From: Campylobacter lari subsp. lari
GTDB taxonomy: Bacteria; Campylobacterota; Campylobacteria; Campylobacterales; Campylobacteraceae
DNA length: 64,000 nucleotides
Direction: 5' to 3'
NCBI RefSeq assembly: GCF_013372185.1
Contig: NZ_CP053830.1
Coordinates: 62,001 to 126,000, forward strand
Every line of letters begins with the position of its first letter. Positions within the stretch are counted from its first letter, which is position 1. Positions 1-8,709 of the stretch are shown piece after piece. Position numbers and translations under genes: made by a program. The notes beneath the pieces are model-generated. The model was given only the letters and a program-made list of their open reading frames with translations, made no database searches and was not told the origin of the DNA.

Positions 1-126
1 AATGCAGCAGTTATTCTTGATGCTAAAAGAGAGCCTATCGGAACTCGTATTTTTGGACCAGTAGGTCGTGAAGTAAGATATGGTGGCTTTATGAAAATCG
101 TTTCACTAGCACCGGAGGTGTTGTAA
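1..126 (+). CDS. rplN: 50S ribosomal protein L14, C-terminal part
   Basis: The window opens inside this gene; 41 codons and the stop are visible, with the 5' end outside. The visible residues include [11 protein letters not shown] and the ending [10 protein letters not shown], typical of the L14 C-terminus. L14 binds 23S rRNA at the subunit interface and contacts L19. Its stop overlaps the rplX start by one base (TAATG), which indicates translational coupling in the spc operon. The GGAGGT inside its last codons serves as the ribosome binding site of rplX. Confidence 0.96.
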   Translation, partial: NAAVILDAKREPIGTRIFGPVGREVRYGGFMKIVSLAPEVL

Positions 127-353
127 TGAAATTAAAAATCAAAAAAAATGATATGGTAAAAGTTATCGCAGGTGATGACAAAGGTAAAACAGGTAAAGTT
201 TTAGCAGTTTTTCCTAAAACAAATAAAGTAATTGTTGAGGGTTGTAAAATTGCTAAAAAAGCTGTAAAACCAAGTGATAAAAATCCAAATGGTGGTTTTG
301 TAAATAAAGAAATGCCAATGGATATTTCAAATGTAGCAAAGGCAGGTGAGTAA
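126..353 (+). CDS. rplX: 50S ribosomal protein L24
   Basis: A 75-residue protein with the KOW motif near residues 9-30 ([15 protein letters not shown]), as expected for L24, which helps start 50S assembly by binding the 5' domain of 23S rRNA. It is shorter than the roughly 105 residues of the E. coli protein because the C-terminal extension is reduced, as in other Epsilonproteobacteria. The start is fixed by the upstream GGAGGTG and the one-base overlap with rplN. Confidence 0.97.
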   Translation: MKLKIKKNDMVKVIAGDDKGKTGKVLAVFPKTNKVIVEGCKIAKKAVKPSDKNPNGGFVNKEMPMDISNVAKAGE

Positions 354-354
354 A

Positions 355-900
355 ATGATGAGATTAAAAGAAAAATACACTCAAAATATCAAACCTGCTT
401 TGGTAAAAGAATTTGATATTAAAAATCCTATGCTTATACCTTTTATAGAAAAAGTTGTTATAAGTGTTGGTGCTGGAGAATTAGCTAAAGATCAAAAAGT
501 ATTGCAAAATGTTGCTGATACTATTTCTTTAATAGCTGGACAAAAAGCAGTTATCACAAAAGCTAAAAAATCAGTTGCTGGTTTTAAAGTGAGAGAAGGC
601 TTCCCAGTAGGTGTTATGGTAACTTTAAGAAAAGATAATATGTATGCTTTTTTAGATAAATTAATTACCATTGCACTTCCTCGTGTGAAAGACTTTAGAG
701 GTCTTCCAAGAGATGGTTTTGATGGAAGAGGAAATTACAACTTTGGTTTAGACGAGCAGTTAATGTTCCCAGAAGTTGAATATGATAAAATTTTAAGAAC
801 TCATGGTATGAATATTTCTATCGTTACAACAGCAAAATCAGATAAAGAGGCACAAAAATTATTAGAATTATTTGGCGTGCCATTTGCAAAAGGAAAGTAA
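355..900 (+). CDS. rplE: 50S ribosomal protein L5
   Basis: L5 (181 residues) binds 5S rRNA in the central protuberance and contacts the P-site tRNA. The family core is visible: VISVGAGE near residue 38, [11 protein letters not shown] near residue 80, and [18 protein letters not shown] near residue 115. A GTG lies three codons upstream at 346 in frame, but it would overlap rplX. The paired ATGATG at 355 follows GGTGAG at a normal distance and matches the MMRLKEKY start I recall for Campylobacter, so 355 is used. Confidence 0.97.
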   Translation: MMRLKEKYTQNIKPALVKEFDIKNPMLIPFIEKVVISVGAGELAKDQKVLQNVADTISLIAGQKAVITKAKKSVAGFKVREGFPVGVMVTLRKDNMYAFLDKLITIALPRVKDFRGLPRDGFDGRGNYNFGLDEQLMFPEVEYDKILRTHGMNISIVTTAKSDKEAQKLLELFGVPFAKGK

Positions 901-901
901 T

Positions 902-1087
902 ATGGCTAAAAAATCAATGATTGCAAAAGCTGCCCGCAAACCTAAATTTAGCGTTAGAGGGTATACTAGATGCCAAATTTGTGGAAGACCACATTCAGTT
1001 TATAGAGATTTTGGAATTTGTAGAGTTTGCTTAAGAAAAATGGCAAATGAGGGTTTAATTCCTGGTCTTAAAAAAGCAAGTTGGTAA
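902..1087 (+). CDS. rpsN: 30S ribosomal protein S14, zinc-binding type
   Basis: A 61-residue S14 of the short, zinc-containing (C+) class. Two CxxC pairs, CQIC near residue 24 and CRVC near residue 40, coordinate one zinc ion. It follows rplE after a single spacer base. An in-frame upstream start at 872 would overlap rplE by 29 bases and lengthen the protein beyond the family size, so it was not used. S14 sits in the head of the 30S subunit. No C-minus zinc-free paralogue is seen in this window. Confidence 0.97.
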   Translation: MAKKSMIAKAARKPKFSVRGYTRCQICGRPHSVYRDFGICRVCLRKMANEGLIPGLKKASW

Positions 1088-1099
1088 GAGGAAAGAACC

Positions 1100-1495
1100 A
1101 TGATAAATGATTTAATTTCAGATTCACTAACAAGAATTAGAAATGCAGGGATGAGAAGATTAGAAACTACTCAACTTTTGCATTCTAAAGTTATCGAGGC
1201 TTTACTTGGAATTTTTCAAGCTAAAGGTTATATCGAAAGCTTTAATGTAATTGAAGAAAATAAAAAGAAATTCATCAATGTAGTTTTAAAATACGATGAA
1301 AAAGGTAAAAGCGTGATCAATGAAGTAAAACGCGTTTCAAAACCTGGTCGTCGTGTTTATAAAGGCAAAGATGAAATTAAAAGATTTAAAAACGGTTATG
1401 GTACTATAGTAGTAAGCACTTCAAAAGGTGTTTTAGCTAACGATGAAGCTTATAAAGCTGGAGTTGGCGGCGAAGTTTTATGTACTATTTGGTAA
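1100..1495 (+). CDS. rpsH: 30S ribosomal protein S8
   Basis: S8 (131 residues) binds the central domain of 16S rRNA and in E. coli is the translational repressor of the spc operon. Family landmarks include [12 protein letters not shown] at the N-terminus, [10 protein letters not shown] near residue 75, and the C-terminal [13 protein letters not shown] good AGGAA precedes the ATG. It is followed by a 76-base spacer containing a strong hairpin, the longest gap in this operon before secY. Confidence 0.97.
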   Translation: MINDLISDSLTRIRNAGMRRLETTQLLHSKVIEALLGIFQAKGYIESFNVIEENKKKFINVVLKYDEKGKSVINEVKRVSKPGRRVYKGKDEIKRFKNGYGTIVVSTSKGVLANDEAYKAGVGGEVLCTIW

Positions 1496-1501
1496 AAGTT
1501 T

Positions 1502-1541
1502 CTACTTTTTATGGTATTCGGTATCCATTCTTTAAAAGTAG
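1502..1541 (+). promoter_or_regulatory. Structured RNA element in the rpsH-rplF spacer
   Basis: The outer arms CTACTTTT (1502-1509) and AAAAGTAG (1534-1541) pair perfectly. An inner arm ATGGTAT/ATCCAT pairs with one bulged T around the loop TCGGT. There is no T-tract after it and rplF follows 30 bases later, so it looks like an internal mRNA structure (processing or regulatory site) rather than a terminator. Function is inferred only. Confidence 0.5.
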
Positions 1542-1571
1542 TCATATCGTAGACAAATAAAAAGGAAAAAT

Positions 1572-2108
1572 ATGTCACGTATCGGTAAACAACCAGTTGC
1601 TATTCCAAGTGGAGTAGAAGTAAAATTAGAAGGTAATTTGCTTAAATTTAAAAAGGGAAATTTGGCAAAAGAGCTTGATACAAAAGCAAATGTTAATGTT
1701 GAGATTAAAGAAGGTCAAATTCTTTTTTCTCCTAAAGGTGAAGACAGACAAAGTAGAGCATATTGGGGAACTTATAGAGCTTTAACTCAAAATATTATTA
1801 TAGGTTTAACTGATGGCTTTAGCAAGACTTTAGAAATTAATGGGGTTGGTTATAAGGCTGCATTAAAAGGTAAAGTATTAGAACTTGCTTTAGGCTTTTC
1901 TCATCCTATAAACTATGCTATACCAGAAGGTATTGAGATCACTGTTGATAAAAATAATATTATTGTTAAAGGTAGTGATAAACAAGTTGTGGGTCAAGTT
2001 GCTGCTCAAATTCGTGAATTTAGACCACCTGAGCCTTACAAAGGAAAAGGTGTTAAATATTCTACTGAGCGTATTATACGCAAAGCTGGTAAAACATCTA
2101 AAAAGTAA
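1572..2108 (+). CDS. rplF: 50S ribosomal protein L6
   Basis: L6 (178 residues) has the two tandem alpha/beta domains of the family. The start SRIGKQPV is conserved and the C-terminal signature is visible as [15 protein letters not shown] near residue 153. It binds 23S rRNA near the sarcin-ricin loop and the L7/L12 stalk base. AAAGGA lies 5 bases ahead of the ATG. Ten bases separate it from rplR. Confidence 0.97.
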   Translation: MSRIGKQPVAIPSGVEVKLEGNLLKFKKGNLAKELDTKANVNVEIKEGQILFSPKGEDRQSRAYWGTYRALTQNIIIGLTDGFSKTLEINGVGYKAALKGKVLELALGFSHPINYAIPEGIEITVDKNNIIVKGSDKQVVGQVAAQIREFRPPEPYKGKGVKYSTERIIRKAGKTSKK

Positions 2109-2118
2109 GGGATAGAAT

Positions 2119-2475
2119 ATGAGAGCAAATGTATTAAAAAGAAAATTATCTTTAAGAATTAAAAGAAAAAAAAGAATTAGAGCAAAAATTTCAGGAACAC
2201 AAGCTCTTCCAAGAATCTCTGTTTTTAAATCAAACAGAACTTTATATATCCAAGCTATTGATGATGTTAAAGCAGTTACTTTAGCAGCTGTTGATGGTAG
2301 AAAAATTGGTGTAAAAGCAAATAAAGAAGGTGCTAAAAAAATAGCAGCTGAATTTACAAAAGCTTTAAAAGCAAAAAATATTGAAGAAGCAGTGTTTGAT
2401 AGAAATGGTTATTTATACCATGGTGTGATTGCGGTTTTAGCTGAAGCACTAAGAGAAAATGGAATCAAACTATAA
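2119..2475 (+). CDS. rplR: 50S ribosomal protein L18
   Basis: L18 (118 residues) binds 5S rRNA together with L5. The basic N-terminal tail rich in Lys/Arg and the core [16 protein letters not shown] near residue 30 are typical, as is the ending [17 protein letters not shown]. The gene lies between rplF and rpsE in the conserved spc order. The ATG at 2119 follows AAGGGA. Confidence 0.97.
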   Translation: MRANVLKRKLSLRIKRKKRIRAKISGTQALPRISVFKSNRTLYIQAIDDVKAVTLAAVDGRKIGVKANKEGAKKIAAEFTKALKAKNIEEAVFDRNGYLYHGVIAVLAEALRENGIKL

Positions 2476-2491
2476 CCCAAAAGGAAGATCG

Positions 2492-2935
2492 ATGGAAAAA
2501 TATAATAGAGAAGAATTTGAAGAAGTAATCGTCGATATCGGCAGGGTTACTAAGGTTGTTAAAGGTGGTAGAAGATTTAGATTTACTGCTTTGGTTATTG
2601 TTGGAAATAGAAAAGGTTTAGTTGGTGTAGGTTATGGAAAAGCTAAAGAGGTTCCAGATGCTATAAGAAAAGCAGTTGATGATGCTTTTAAAAATATTGT
2701 TGAAGTTAAAACAAAGGGTTCAACTATCCCTCATGATGTAGAAGTAAAATATAATGCAAGTAGAATTTTACTTAAACCAGCAAGTGAAGGTACAGGGGTA
2801 ATCGCAGGTGGATCAACTCGTCCTATAGTAGAACTTGCAGGTATTAAAGACATTTTAACTAAGTCTTTAGGTTCAAACAATTCAGCAAATGTAGTGCGTG
2901 CTACTATCAAAGCACTTACAATGCTTAAAGGATAA
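2492..2935 (+). CDS. rpsE: 30S ribosomal protein S5
   Basis: S5 (147 residues) takes part in decoding accuracy and the mRNA entry tunnel. The double-stranded RNA binding N-domain is seen as [18 protein letters not shown] near residue 19, and the C-domain holds [18 protein letters not shown]. An in-frame ATG at 2459 lies inside rplR and gives an atypical N-terminus. The ATG at 2492 follows AAGGAAG and gives the expected start [11 protein letters not shown]. Confidence 0.97.
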   Translation: MEKYNREEFEEVIVDIGRVTKVVKGGRRFRFTALVIVGNRKGLVGVGYGKAKEVPDAIRKAVDDAFKNIVEVKTKGSTIPHDVEVKYNASRILLKPASEGTGVIAGGSTRPIVELAGIKDILTKSLGSNNSANVVRATIKALTMLKG

Positions 2936-2938
2936 TCA

Positions 2939-3331
2939 ATGAATTTAACAAAAGCACCAGGTTCAACACACAAAACCAAAAGAATAGGTCGTGGTCAAGG
3001 TAGTGGTATGGGTAAAACTTCTACTAAGGGTGGAAAAGGCCAAACTGCTAGAAAAGGTTATAATGAAAAAAGAGGTTTTGAAGGGGGTCAACAACCACTT
3101 CAAAGAAGATTACCAAAAGTTGGTTTTACTTCTAAATTTGAAAAACCTTATGTGATTAATGTTGAAAAAATCACTGCTATAAAAGAACTTAGTGAGATTA
3201 CTTTTGAAACAATCAATAGTGTTCATAAGCTTTCAAAAAATGTTAATAAAATTAAGCTTATTGGAGCTAGTGCAAAAGATCTTGCAAGTAAAATAAAAGA
3301 TGAGAAGATCACTTTTAGCGGACAAAAATAA
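2939..3331 (+). CDS. rplO: 50S ribosomal protein L15
   Basis: L15 (130 residues) is a late-assembly protein of the large subunit. The Gly-rich, basic N-terminal extension ([19 protein letters not shown] near residue 20) and [17 protein letters not shown] near residue 45 are diagnostic. Its TAA overlaps the secY ATG by one base, so the two are translationally coupled. Confidence 0.97.
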   Translation: MNLTKAPGSTHKTKRIGRGQGSGMGKTSTKGGKGQTARKGYNEKRGFEGGQQPLQRRLPKVGFTSKFEKPYVINVEKITAIKELSEITFETINSVHKLSKNVNKIKLIGASAKDLASKIKDEKITFSGQK

Positions 3332-4593
3332 TGAATAAAGCATTGACAAATAAAATTCTCATTACATTAGCTTTTTTATTTGCTTATAGAATATTAGCTT
3401 ATGTTCCAGTTCCGGGGGTTAATGTCAGTGTTATCAAGGAATTTTTTGATTCTAATGCTTCTAATGCATTAGGCTTGTTTAATATGTTTAGTGGAGGTGC
3501 TGCTGAAAGACTTAGTATCATCTCTCTAGGCATTATGCCTTATATTACTGCTTCTATTATTATGGAGCTTTTAGCTGCAACTTTTCCTAACATAGGAAAG
3601 ATGAAAAAAGAACGCGATGGTATGCAAAAATATATGCAAATTATCCGTTATGCTACTATAGCTATCACTTTAATCCAAAGTATAGGTGTTTCTATAGGCT
3701 TGCAAAGCTTACATGGAAAAGCTGGGCAATCAGCTATTATGATAGATATGAATACTTTTATAGCACTATCAGCTGTTTCAATGCTAGCAGGAACTATGCT
3801 TTTGATGTGGATAGGTGAGCAAATCACCCAACGCGGTATAGGAAATGGTATTTCATTAATTATCTTTGGTGGTATTGTTTCTACTATCCCAAGTGCAATT
3901 AGTGGAACGGTAAATTTGGTAAATACAGGTGAAATGAATTTCTTGACTATCATTGCTATTTTAGTTGTAATTTTACTTACTATTTGGGCTATTATAGTAG
4001 TAGAACTTGGAGAGAGAAGAATTCCTATTTCTTACTCAAGAAAAGTAATCATGCAAAATCAAAACAAACGCATTATGAATTATATTCCTATCAAGATAAA
4101 TTTAAGCGGGGTAATTCCTCCTATTTTTGCAAGTGCGATTTTGATGTTTCCAAGTACTATTTTACAAACGAGTACAAATGAATATGTGTTAAAAATTTAT
4201 GATTTTTTAAATCCAAACGGATTTTTCTTTCATATTTTAACATTCTTACTTGTTATTTTCTTTGCTTATTTTTATGCTTCAATTGTCTTTAATGCAAAAG
4301 ATATAGCTGAAAATCTTAAAAGACAAGGTGGATTTATACCAGGAATTAGACCAGGGGAAGGAACTGCAAATTATTTAAATGAAGTTGCTTCAAGATTAAC
4401 GCTTTCGGGTTCTATTTATTTAGGATTAGTATCTACTTTACCTTGGTTGATAGTTAAATTCTTTGGTGTGCCATTTTATTTTGGTGGAACTTCTGTATTG
4501 ATCGTTGTTCAAGTTGCTCTTGATACGATGAGAAAGATTGAAGCTCAAATTTATATGAATAAATACCAAACTTTAAGCGCAGTAGGTTTATAA
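3331..4593 (+). CDS. secY: Preprotein translocase channel subunit SecY
   Basis: SecY (420 residues) forms the protein-conducting channel of the SecYEG translocon in the inner membrane. About ten hydrophobic segments are visible. Family landmarks include the N-terminal segment ending YVPVPGVN, GIMPYITASIIMEL near residue 70, the cytoplasmic loop VELGERRIPISY near residue 225, and GFIPGIRPGEGT near residue 335. It ends the spc operon here and is followed by a clear intrinsic terminator. Confidence 0.98.
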   Translation: MNKALTNKILITLAFLFAYRILAYVPVPGVNVSVIKEFFDSNASNALGLFNMFSGGAAERLSIISLGIMPYITASIIMELLAATFPNIGKMKKERDGMQKYMQIIRYATIAITLIQSIGVSIGLQSLHGKAGQSAIMIDMNTFIALSAVSMLAGTMLLMWIGEQITQRGIGNGISLIIFGGIVSTIPSAISGTVNLVNTGEMNFLTIIAILVVILLTIWAIIVVELGERRIPISYSRKVIMQNQNKRIMNYIPIKINLSGVIPPIFASAILMFPSTILQTSTNEYVLKIYDFLNPNGFFFHILTFLLVIFFAYFYASIVFNAKDIAENLKRQGGFIPGIRPGEGTANYLNEVASRLTLSGSIYLGLVSTLPWLIVKFFGVPFYFGGTSVLIVVQVALDTMRKIEAQIYMNKYQTLSAVGL

Positions 4594-4624
4594 GAAAGTA
4601 GATTTTCTACTTTCTTCTCTTTTA
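4593..4624 (+). terminator. Intrinsic terminator after secY
   Basis: The arms AGAAAGTAGA (4593-4602) and TCTACTTTCT (4606-4615) pair over ten bases with a three-base loop and are followed by a T-rich run. This ends the spc operon ten bases before the murI start, so murI probably depends on readthrough or a promoter within secY. Confidence 0.85.
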
Positions 4625-4633
4625 AGGATTTTG

Positions 4634-5374
4634 ATGAGACTAGGCGTTTTTGATAGCGGTGTAGGTGGGCTTAGTGTTTTAAAATCTTTACTTCAAGCAA
4701 AACTTTTTAAAGAATATATTTACTATGGGGATACCGCAAGAGTGCCTTATGGAGTTAAAGATAAAGAAACCATCATTAAATTTTCCCTAGAAGCTTTGGA
4801 GTTTTTCAAAGAAAAAAAAGTCGATATGCTTATTATTGCGTGCAATACAGTTAGTGCACACGCTTTAGAAATTCTAAAAGCAAATGCATCATTTCCAGTT
4901 CTTGGGGTTATAGAAGCAGGGGTTTTAGCGGTTAAAAACTCTTTAGAAGATAAAAACTCCAATATATTAGTCATTGCAACCCAAGCTACCGTTGATTCTC
5001 ACGCTTATAAACGAGCTTTAATTAAAGAAGGCTTTTTAAAAGTAGAAGAAAAAGCAACTGGGCTTTTTGTGCCTATGGTTGAAGAAGGGATTTTTCAAGG
5101 AGATTTTTTAAAAGCTGCTTTTGAGTATTATTTCAATAAGCTCAAATTTCATCCTAATGCTTTAATCTTAGCATGTACACATTTTCCTTTAATTGCTCAT
5201 TCTTTGTCAGAGTATTTTGGTAAAAATACAAAACTTATTCATTCAGGTGAAGCTATAGCTTTGCAATTACAGCAAGAATTTAACTTAACATCAATCCAAG
5301 AAGAAGCTAATGTCGAATTTTATGCTTCAAGTGATGTGGAAAAATTAAAAAAAATTGCAAATTTATGGCTTTAA
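4634..5374 (+). CDS. murI: Glutamate racemase
   Basis: MurI interconverts L- and D-glutamate, supplying D-Glu for peptidoglycan. Both catalytic cysteines are present: IIACNTVSAHAL near residue 70 and LILACTHFPL near residue 182. The N-terminal GVFDSGVGGLSVL substrate-binding loop is intact, and the length of 246 residues is normal. A TTG one codon upstream (4631) is possible, but the ATG at 4634 with AAGGA ahead is preferred. In C. jejuni, as I recall, murI is not next to secY, so this is a local rearrangement. Confidence 0.96.
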   Translation: MRLGVFDSGVGGLSVLKSLLQAKLFKEYIYYGDTARVPYGVKDKETIIKFSLEALEFFKEKKVDMLIIACNTVSAHALEILKANASFPVLGVIEAGVLAVKNSLEDKNSNILVIATQATVDSHAYKRALIKEGFLKVEEKATGLFVPMVEEGIFQGDFLKAAFEYYFNKLKFHPNALILACTHFPLIAHSLSEYFGKNTKLIHSGEAIALQLQQEFNLTSIQEEANVEFYASSDVEKLKKIANLWL

Positions 5375-5440
5375 ATTAATAGTTATTTACTAAAGTATTT
5401 TTTATATTTATAATTTATTTTTATTTAAACATAGTTGCAT

Positions 5441-5446
5441 TATAAT
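5441..5446 (+). promoter_or_regulatory. Sigma-70 type -10 box for ansA
   Basis: A perfect TATAAT lies 29 bases ahead of the ansA ATG in a very AT-rich gap. Campylobacter sigma-70 promoters usually show a conserved -10 box and a poor -35 box. The predicted start of transcription is about 5453. Confidence 0.6.
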
Positions 5447-5474
5447 CTTTATCATTTCTAATGAAAGGACTAGC

Positions 5475-6521
5475 ATGAAAAAAATGTTAATGTGTGCAGC
5501 TATGGCACTAAGTTTAGGAGCAGGAATTTTGGAAGCAAAACCAAAAGTTGCGATTTTAGCTACAGGCGGAACTATAGCTGGTTCGATTGATAGTTCGGTA
5601 GCTACTACAGGTTATACAGCCGGGGTTTTGGGGGTTGATGCTTTGATTAAGGCAGTACCTCAAATTCAAGATTTGGCAGTAATTAGCGGAGATCAAATTG
5701 CTAATATTGATAGTAAAGATATGACAAATGAAATTTGGCTAAAACTTGCTAAAGAAGTTAATAGGCTTTTAAAATCTGATGTAGATGGAGTTGTAATTAC
5801 CCATGGTACTGATACTATGGAAGAGAGCGCATATTTCCTAAATTTAACCGTAAAAAGCGACAAACCTGTTGTTTTGGTTGGTGCAATGCGCCCATCAACT
5901 GCAATTAGCGCAGATGGTCCTAAAAATCTTTACAACGCAGTAGCTCTAGCAGCAAACCCTGATGCAAAAAATAAAGGCGTAATGGTGGTTATGAATGACA
6001 GAATTCAAAGCGCTAGAGGCGTTATGAAAACTCATAGTTTAAATGTAAATGCGTTTAGCTCACCAGATATGGGCGATATGGGTTATATAGTAGATGGAAA
6101 AGCATTTTTCTATAATACTAATACAAAATTACACACCAAAAAATCCCCATTTGACGTTAGCAAGCTAAAAGAACTACCAAAAGTAGATATTCTTTATAGT
6201 TATGCAAATGATGGTAGCGGTGTTGCAGCAAAAGCTTTGTTTGAAAATGGAACTAAAGGTATAGTTGTAGCTGGAACAGGTGCTGGTAGTATTCATGATT
6301 ATCAAAAAGATGTATTAAAAGAATTGCTTAAAAAAGGTCTTAATGTAGCGGTAAGCTCACGCGTAGTAGCTGGTAGAGTTGCGGTAAGTGATGCTGATGC
6401 AAAGCTTGGTTTTATTGATACAGGTGATATGAGCCCACAAAAAGCTAGAATTTTATTAATGCTTGCTTTAACAAAAACGAACAATCCTAAAGAAATTCAA
6501 GAGTATTTTTTAAAATACTAA
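5475..6521 (+). CDS. ansA: Periplasmic L-asparaginase, type II
   Basis: This enzyme hydrolyses L-asparagine to aspartate and ammonia. The catalytic threonine motifs are visible: ILATGGTIAG near residue 32 and ITHGTDTMEE near residue 109. A typical signal peptide precedes them (Lys-rich start, hydrophobic core, cleavage near LEA|K), so it acts in the periplasm like type II enzymes. The 348-residue length fits. Released aspartate could feed the aspA-dcuA pair at the other end of the window, which is an inference. It has its own promoter and terminator-like hairpin. Confidence 0.95.
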   Translation: MKKMLMCAAMALSLGAGILEAKPKVAILATGGTIAGSIDSSVATTGYTAGVLGVDALIKAVPQIQDLAVISGDQIANIDSKDMTNEIWLKLAKEVNRLLKSDVDGVVITHGTDTMEESAYFLNLTVKSDKPVVLVGAMRPSTAISADGPKNLYNAVALAANPDAKNKGVMVVMNDRIQSARGVMKTHSLNVNAFSSPDMGDMGYIVDGKAFFYNTNTKLHTKKSPFDVSKLKELPKVDILYSYANDGSGVAAKALFENGTKGIVVAGTGAGSIHDYQKDVLKELLKKGLNVAVSSRVVAGRVAVSDADAKLGFIDTGDMSPQKARILLMLALTKTNNPKEIQEYFLKY

Positions 6522-6528
6522 AAACTAA

Positions 6529-6560
6529 TTACCCAAATTGTAGTAAAATGATTTGGGTAA
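6529..6560 (+). terminator. Hairpin after ansA
   Basis: TTACCCAAAT (6529-6538) pairs perfectly with ATTTGGGTAA (6551-6560) around a 12-base loop. No long T-tract follows, so termination efficiency is uncertain. Confidence 0.55.
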
Positions 6561-6601
6561 AGTTAAAAACTTTCATTTAAATTGTCTAATAAGGAGAAAT
6601 G

Positions 6602-7249
6602 ATGAGACAATATGAAACATATAAATGCTCAAAATGTGGCAATGAGGTTGAAGTGCAAAATGTAGGTGGCGGAAAGCTTAGTTGTTGTGGTCAAGAAATG
6701 GAGTGTATTACTAAAGATTTAACGGCTGTAAATTTAATGAAAGCATTTGCAGGTGAATCTATGGCAAGAAATAAATATGATTTATTTGCAGATATCGCTC
6801 AAGAAGAAGGTTGGCATACTATAGCAAAGCATTTTAGAGAAGCTGCAGAAAATGAAAAATGGCACGCAAGAGCTGAGTTTAAAGCTTATCATGAACTAGT
6901 AGATGGTAAAGCTTTAGAAGAAACTGCTAAAAATTTAATCTGTGCAGCAGAGGGTGAAAACTATGAGCATACTACTATGTATCCAAATTTTGCAAAAATA
7001 GCAGAAGATGAGGGCAAAAGAAATATAGCAAGATTGTTTACAGCTATAGGTAAAGTAGAAATTGAACATGAAAGAGAATATCTAGCGCTTAAAAAAATGC
7101 TTGAAGAAGAAGATTTCTTTAATTCAGAAGTAGAAGAATTATGGGTTTGTGAAGTTTGTGGGCATATACACCGTGGCAAAAAAGCACCAAATGCCTGTCC
7201 TTTATGTAAAGCTCCAAAAGAATACTTCAAACGCGAATTTTTAGGATAA
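6602..7249 (+). CDS. rrc: Desulforubrerythrin (rubredoxin/rubrerythrin/desulforedoxin fusion)
   Basis: A 215-residue three-domain non-haem iron protein that reduces hydrogen peroxide. The N-terminal desulforedoxin-like iron site is KCSKCGNE ... SCCGQ (residues 9-31). The central ferritin-like di-iron domain shows ESMARNKY and ENEKWHARAE. The C-terminal rubredoxin domain has CEVCG and CPLCKAP. This order is that of Campylobacter Rrc. ATGATG gives two starts, and the second (MRQYETY) is chosen by similarity to the remembered C. jejuni protein. An AAGGAG lies just ahead. Confidence 0.96.
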   Translation: MRQYETYKCSKCGNEVEVQNVGGGKLSCCGQEMECITKDLTAVNLMKAFAGESMARNKYDLFADIAQEEGWHTIAKHFREAAENEKWHARAEFKAYHELVDGKALEETAKNLICAAEGENYEHTTMYPNFAKIAEDEGKRNIARLFTAIGKVEIEHEREYLALKKMLEEEDFFNSEVEELWVCEVCGHIHRGKKAPNACPLCKAPKEYFKREFLG

Positions 7250-7259
7250 TTTTAAAAAT

Positions 7260-7296
7260 CTTGATAAAAATGATAAAATATTTTATTTTTATCAAG
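7260..7296 (+). promoter_or_regulatory. Hairpin covering the ribosome binding site of the next gene
   Basis: CTTGATAAAAAT (7260-7271) pairs perfectly over 12 bases with ATTTTTATCAAG (7285-7296). The AAGG that should serve the ATG at 7304 lies at 7294-7297, mostly inside the 3' arm. It could be an rrc terminator without a T-tract or a translational switch. Confidence 0.6.
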
Positions 7297-7303
7297 GTCT
7301 AAT

Positions 7304-7777
7304 ATGCAAATTCTAACTCATCCTTTTGAACCTTTTTTTGACGAAAATTCAAAAGTTTTAATACTAGGTTCTTTTCCATCCATTAAATCAAGAGAAGAAA
7401 ATTTTTATTATCAACATAGCAAAAATCGTTTTTGGCGTATTTTTGAAATATTATTTGAGTGTGAGTTAAAAACAGTGCAAGATCAAAAAGCTTTTTTAAA
7501 AGCAAATCATATAGCACTTTGGGATGTTATAGCAAGTTGTAAGATAAAAAATTCAGACGATAAAACTATTTCTTATGCTAAAGCAAATGATATAAATATT
7601 ATTTTAGATAAGGCAAATATAGAAAAAATTTGTGTATTAGGTAAAGTTGCAAGTAAATATTTTACTAAATTTTATCCTGAACAAGAATTTTTTGAACTTC
7701 CTTCAAGCTCTCCTGCTAATATGAATTATTCTTTAGAAAATTTAGTAGAAAAATATAACATTTTAAAGGAAAAATAA
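7304..7777 (+). CDS. DNA-deoxyinosine glycosylase (uracil-DNA glycosylase superfamily, family 6)
   Basis: A 157-residue protein of the UDG fold. It carries LILGSFPSIKS near residue 19, FYYQHSKNRFW near residue 33, and a C-terminal SSSPAN near residue 134. That set matches the hypoxanthine-DNA glycosylase branch, which removes deaminated adenine from DNA. The gene overlaps rnhB by one base (TAATG), so a glycosylase and a ribonuclease HII are made together. The family is recognised by eye only; the exact base specificity is inferred. Confidence 0.78.
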   Translation: MQILTHPFEPFFDENSKVLILGSFPSIKSREENFYYQHSKNRFWRIFEILFECELKTVQDQKAFLKANHIALWDVIASCKIKNSDDKTISYAKANDINIILDKANIEKICVLGKVASKYFTKFYPEQEFFELPSSSPANMNYSLENLVEKYNILKEK

Positions 7778-8328
7778 TGGCTTTAGTTGGAGTAGATGAG
7801 GCTGGTCGCGGGGCTTTGGCTGGAGATATGCATATAGGGGCTTGCAAGCTTTTAAAAAATATCGATGGTTTAGCTGATTCTAAAAAATTAAGTGCAAAAA
7901 AAAGAGAAGAACTATATGAGCAAATTCTTTCTAATTCAAATTTTTTAATCCTTGCTTTTTCGCCTTTGCAAATTGATACTTTAGGGCTTAGTCAATGTTT
8001 ACAACTGGCTTTAAAAATTATTAAGAAACATTTTAGCCAAGATGAGATTTTATATGATGGAAATTTAAATTATGGTATTTTGGACATAAAAACTATGGTC
8101 AAAGCTGATATGAAGGTGCAAGAAGTTTCAGCAGCTAGTATATTAGCCAAGGTAAGTCGTGATCAAAAAATGCGTTATTTTTCTAAAATACACAGTAATT
8201 ATGATTTTGATAAACATAAAGGTTATGGCACAAAGGCTCATATAGAAAAGATTAAAGCATTTGGTTATTCTCCTTTACACCGAAAAAGCTTTATGCTAAA
8301 GTGTTTTGAGAAAAGCTTATTTGATTAA
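7777..8328 (+). CDS. rnhB: Ribonuclease HII
   Basis: RNase HII (183 residues) nicks RNA in RNA-DNA hybrids and removes single ribonucleotides from DNA. The active site is visible as GVDEAGRGALAGD near residue 5. Further acidic residues lie in ILYDGN and in VKADMKVQEVSAASILAKVSRD near residue 108. The ending HKGYGTKAH.. SPLHRKSF is conserved. It is coupled to the upstream glycosylase gene. No terminator is evident behind it. Confidence 0.96.
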   Translation: MALVGVDEAGRGALAGDMHIGACKLLKNIDGLADSKKLSAKKREELYEQILSNSNFLILAFSPLQIDTLGLSQCLQLALKIIKKHFSQDEILYDGNLNYGILDIKTMVKADMKVQEVSAASILAKVSRDQKMRYFSKIHSNYDFDKHKGYGTKAHIEKIKAFGYSPLHRKSFMLKCFEKSLFD

Positions 8329-8709
8329 AATGTATTGTTTTTACACTTTTTCATTTTAAATTTTTATTTGCTTTTACAAAAATAGAAAAATTAATATTTA
8401 AAATATTTATTATTGAGATAAAAAAATATAGTCAAAAAATATTTTTTTGATAATTATTTATTATAACTTATAATATCAATTAAAAATATAATGTATTTTA
8501 AGAAAAATTAATTTTTTTCTATTATAGTAATATAAAAATATTTCAAGGGTATTATGTCTTTGAAATCCAAATTTTACAAATGAAGCTATAGTCGCTTTAA
8601 ATGAAAGAGAAAAAAATATGTCAAATTATCCCAGAGCATATTCGTAAAATAATACAAAAAGTTTTTTTTAGGTAAAAGCTTTTTTTATTATTTTTTACAA
8701 GGAGAAAAT
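8329..8709 (+). other. 381-base AT-rich intergenic region with decayed coding remnant
   Basis: The first two thirds are almost pure A/T with no hairpin worth naming. From 8564 to 8647 one frame stays open for 27 codons without a usable start at its beginning and ends NYPRAYS; its composition looks protein-like. A nine-codon ATG frame lies at 8554-8583. I read this as debris of a lost gene, not a functional gene. The final part provides the sdaC ribosome binding site. Confidence 0.4.

Noticed and set aside
346-354. GTG start of rplE
   Set aside because: It would overlap rplX and add residues not expected in L5; ATG 355 fits better.
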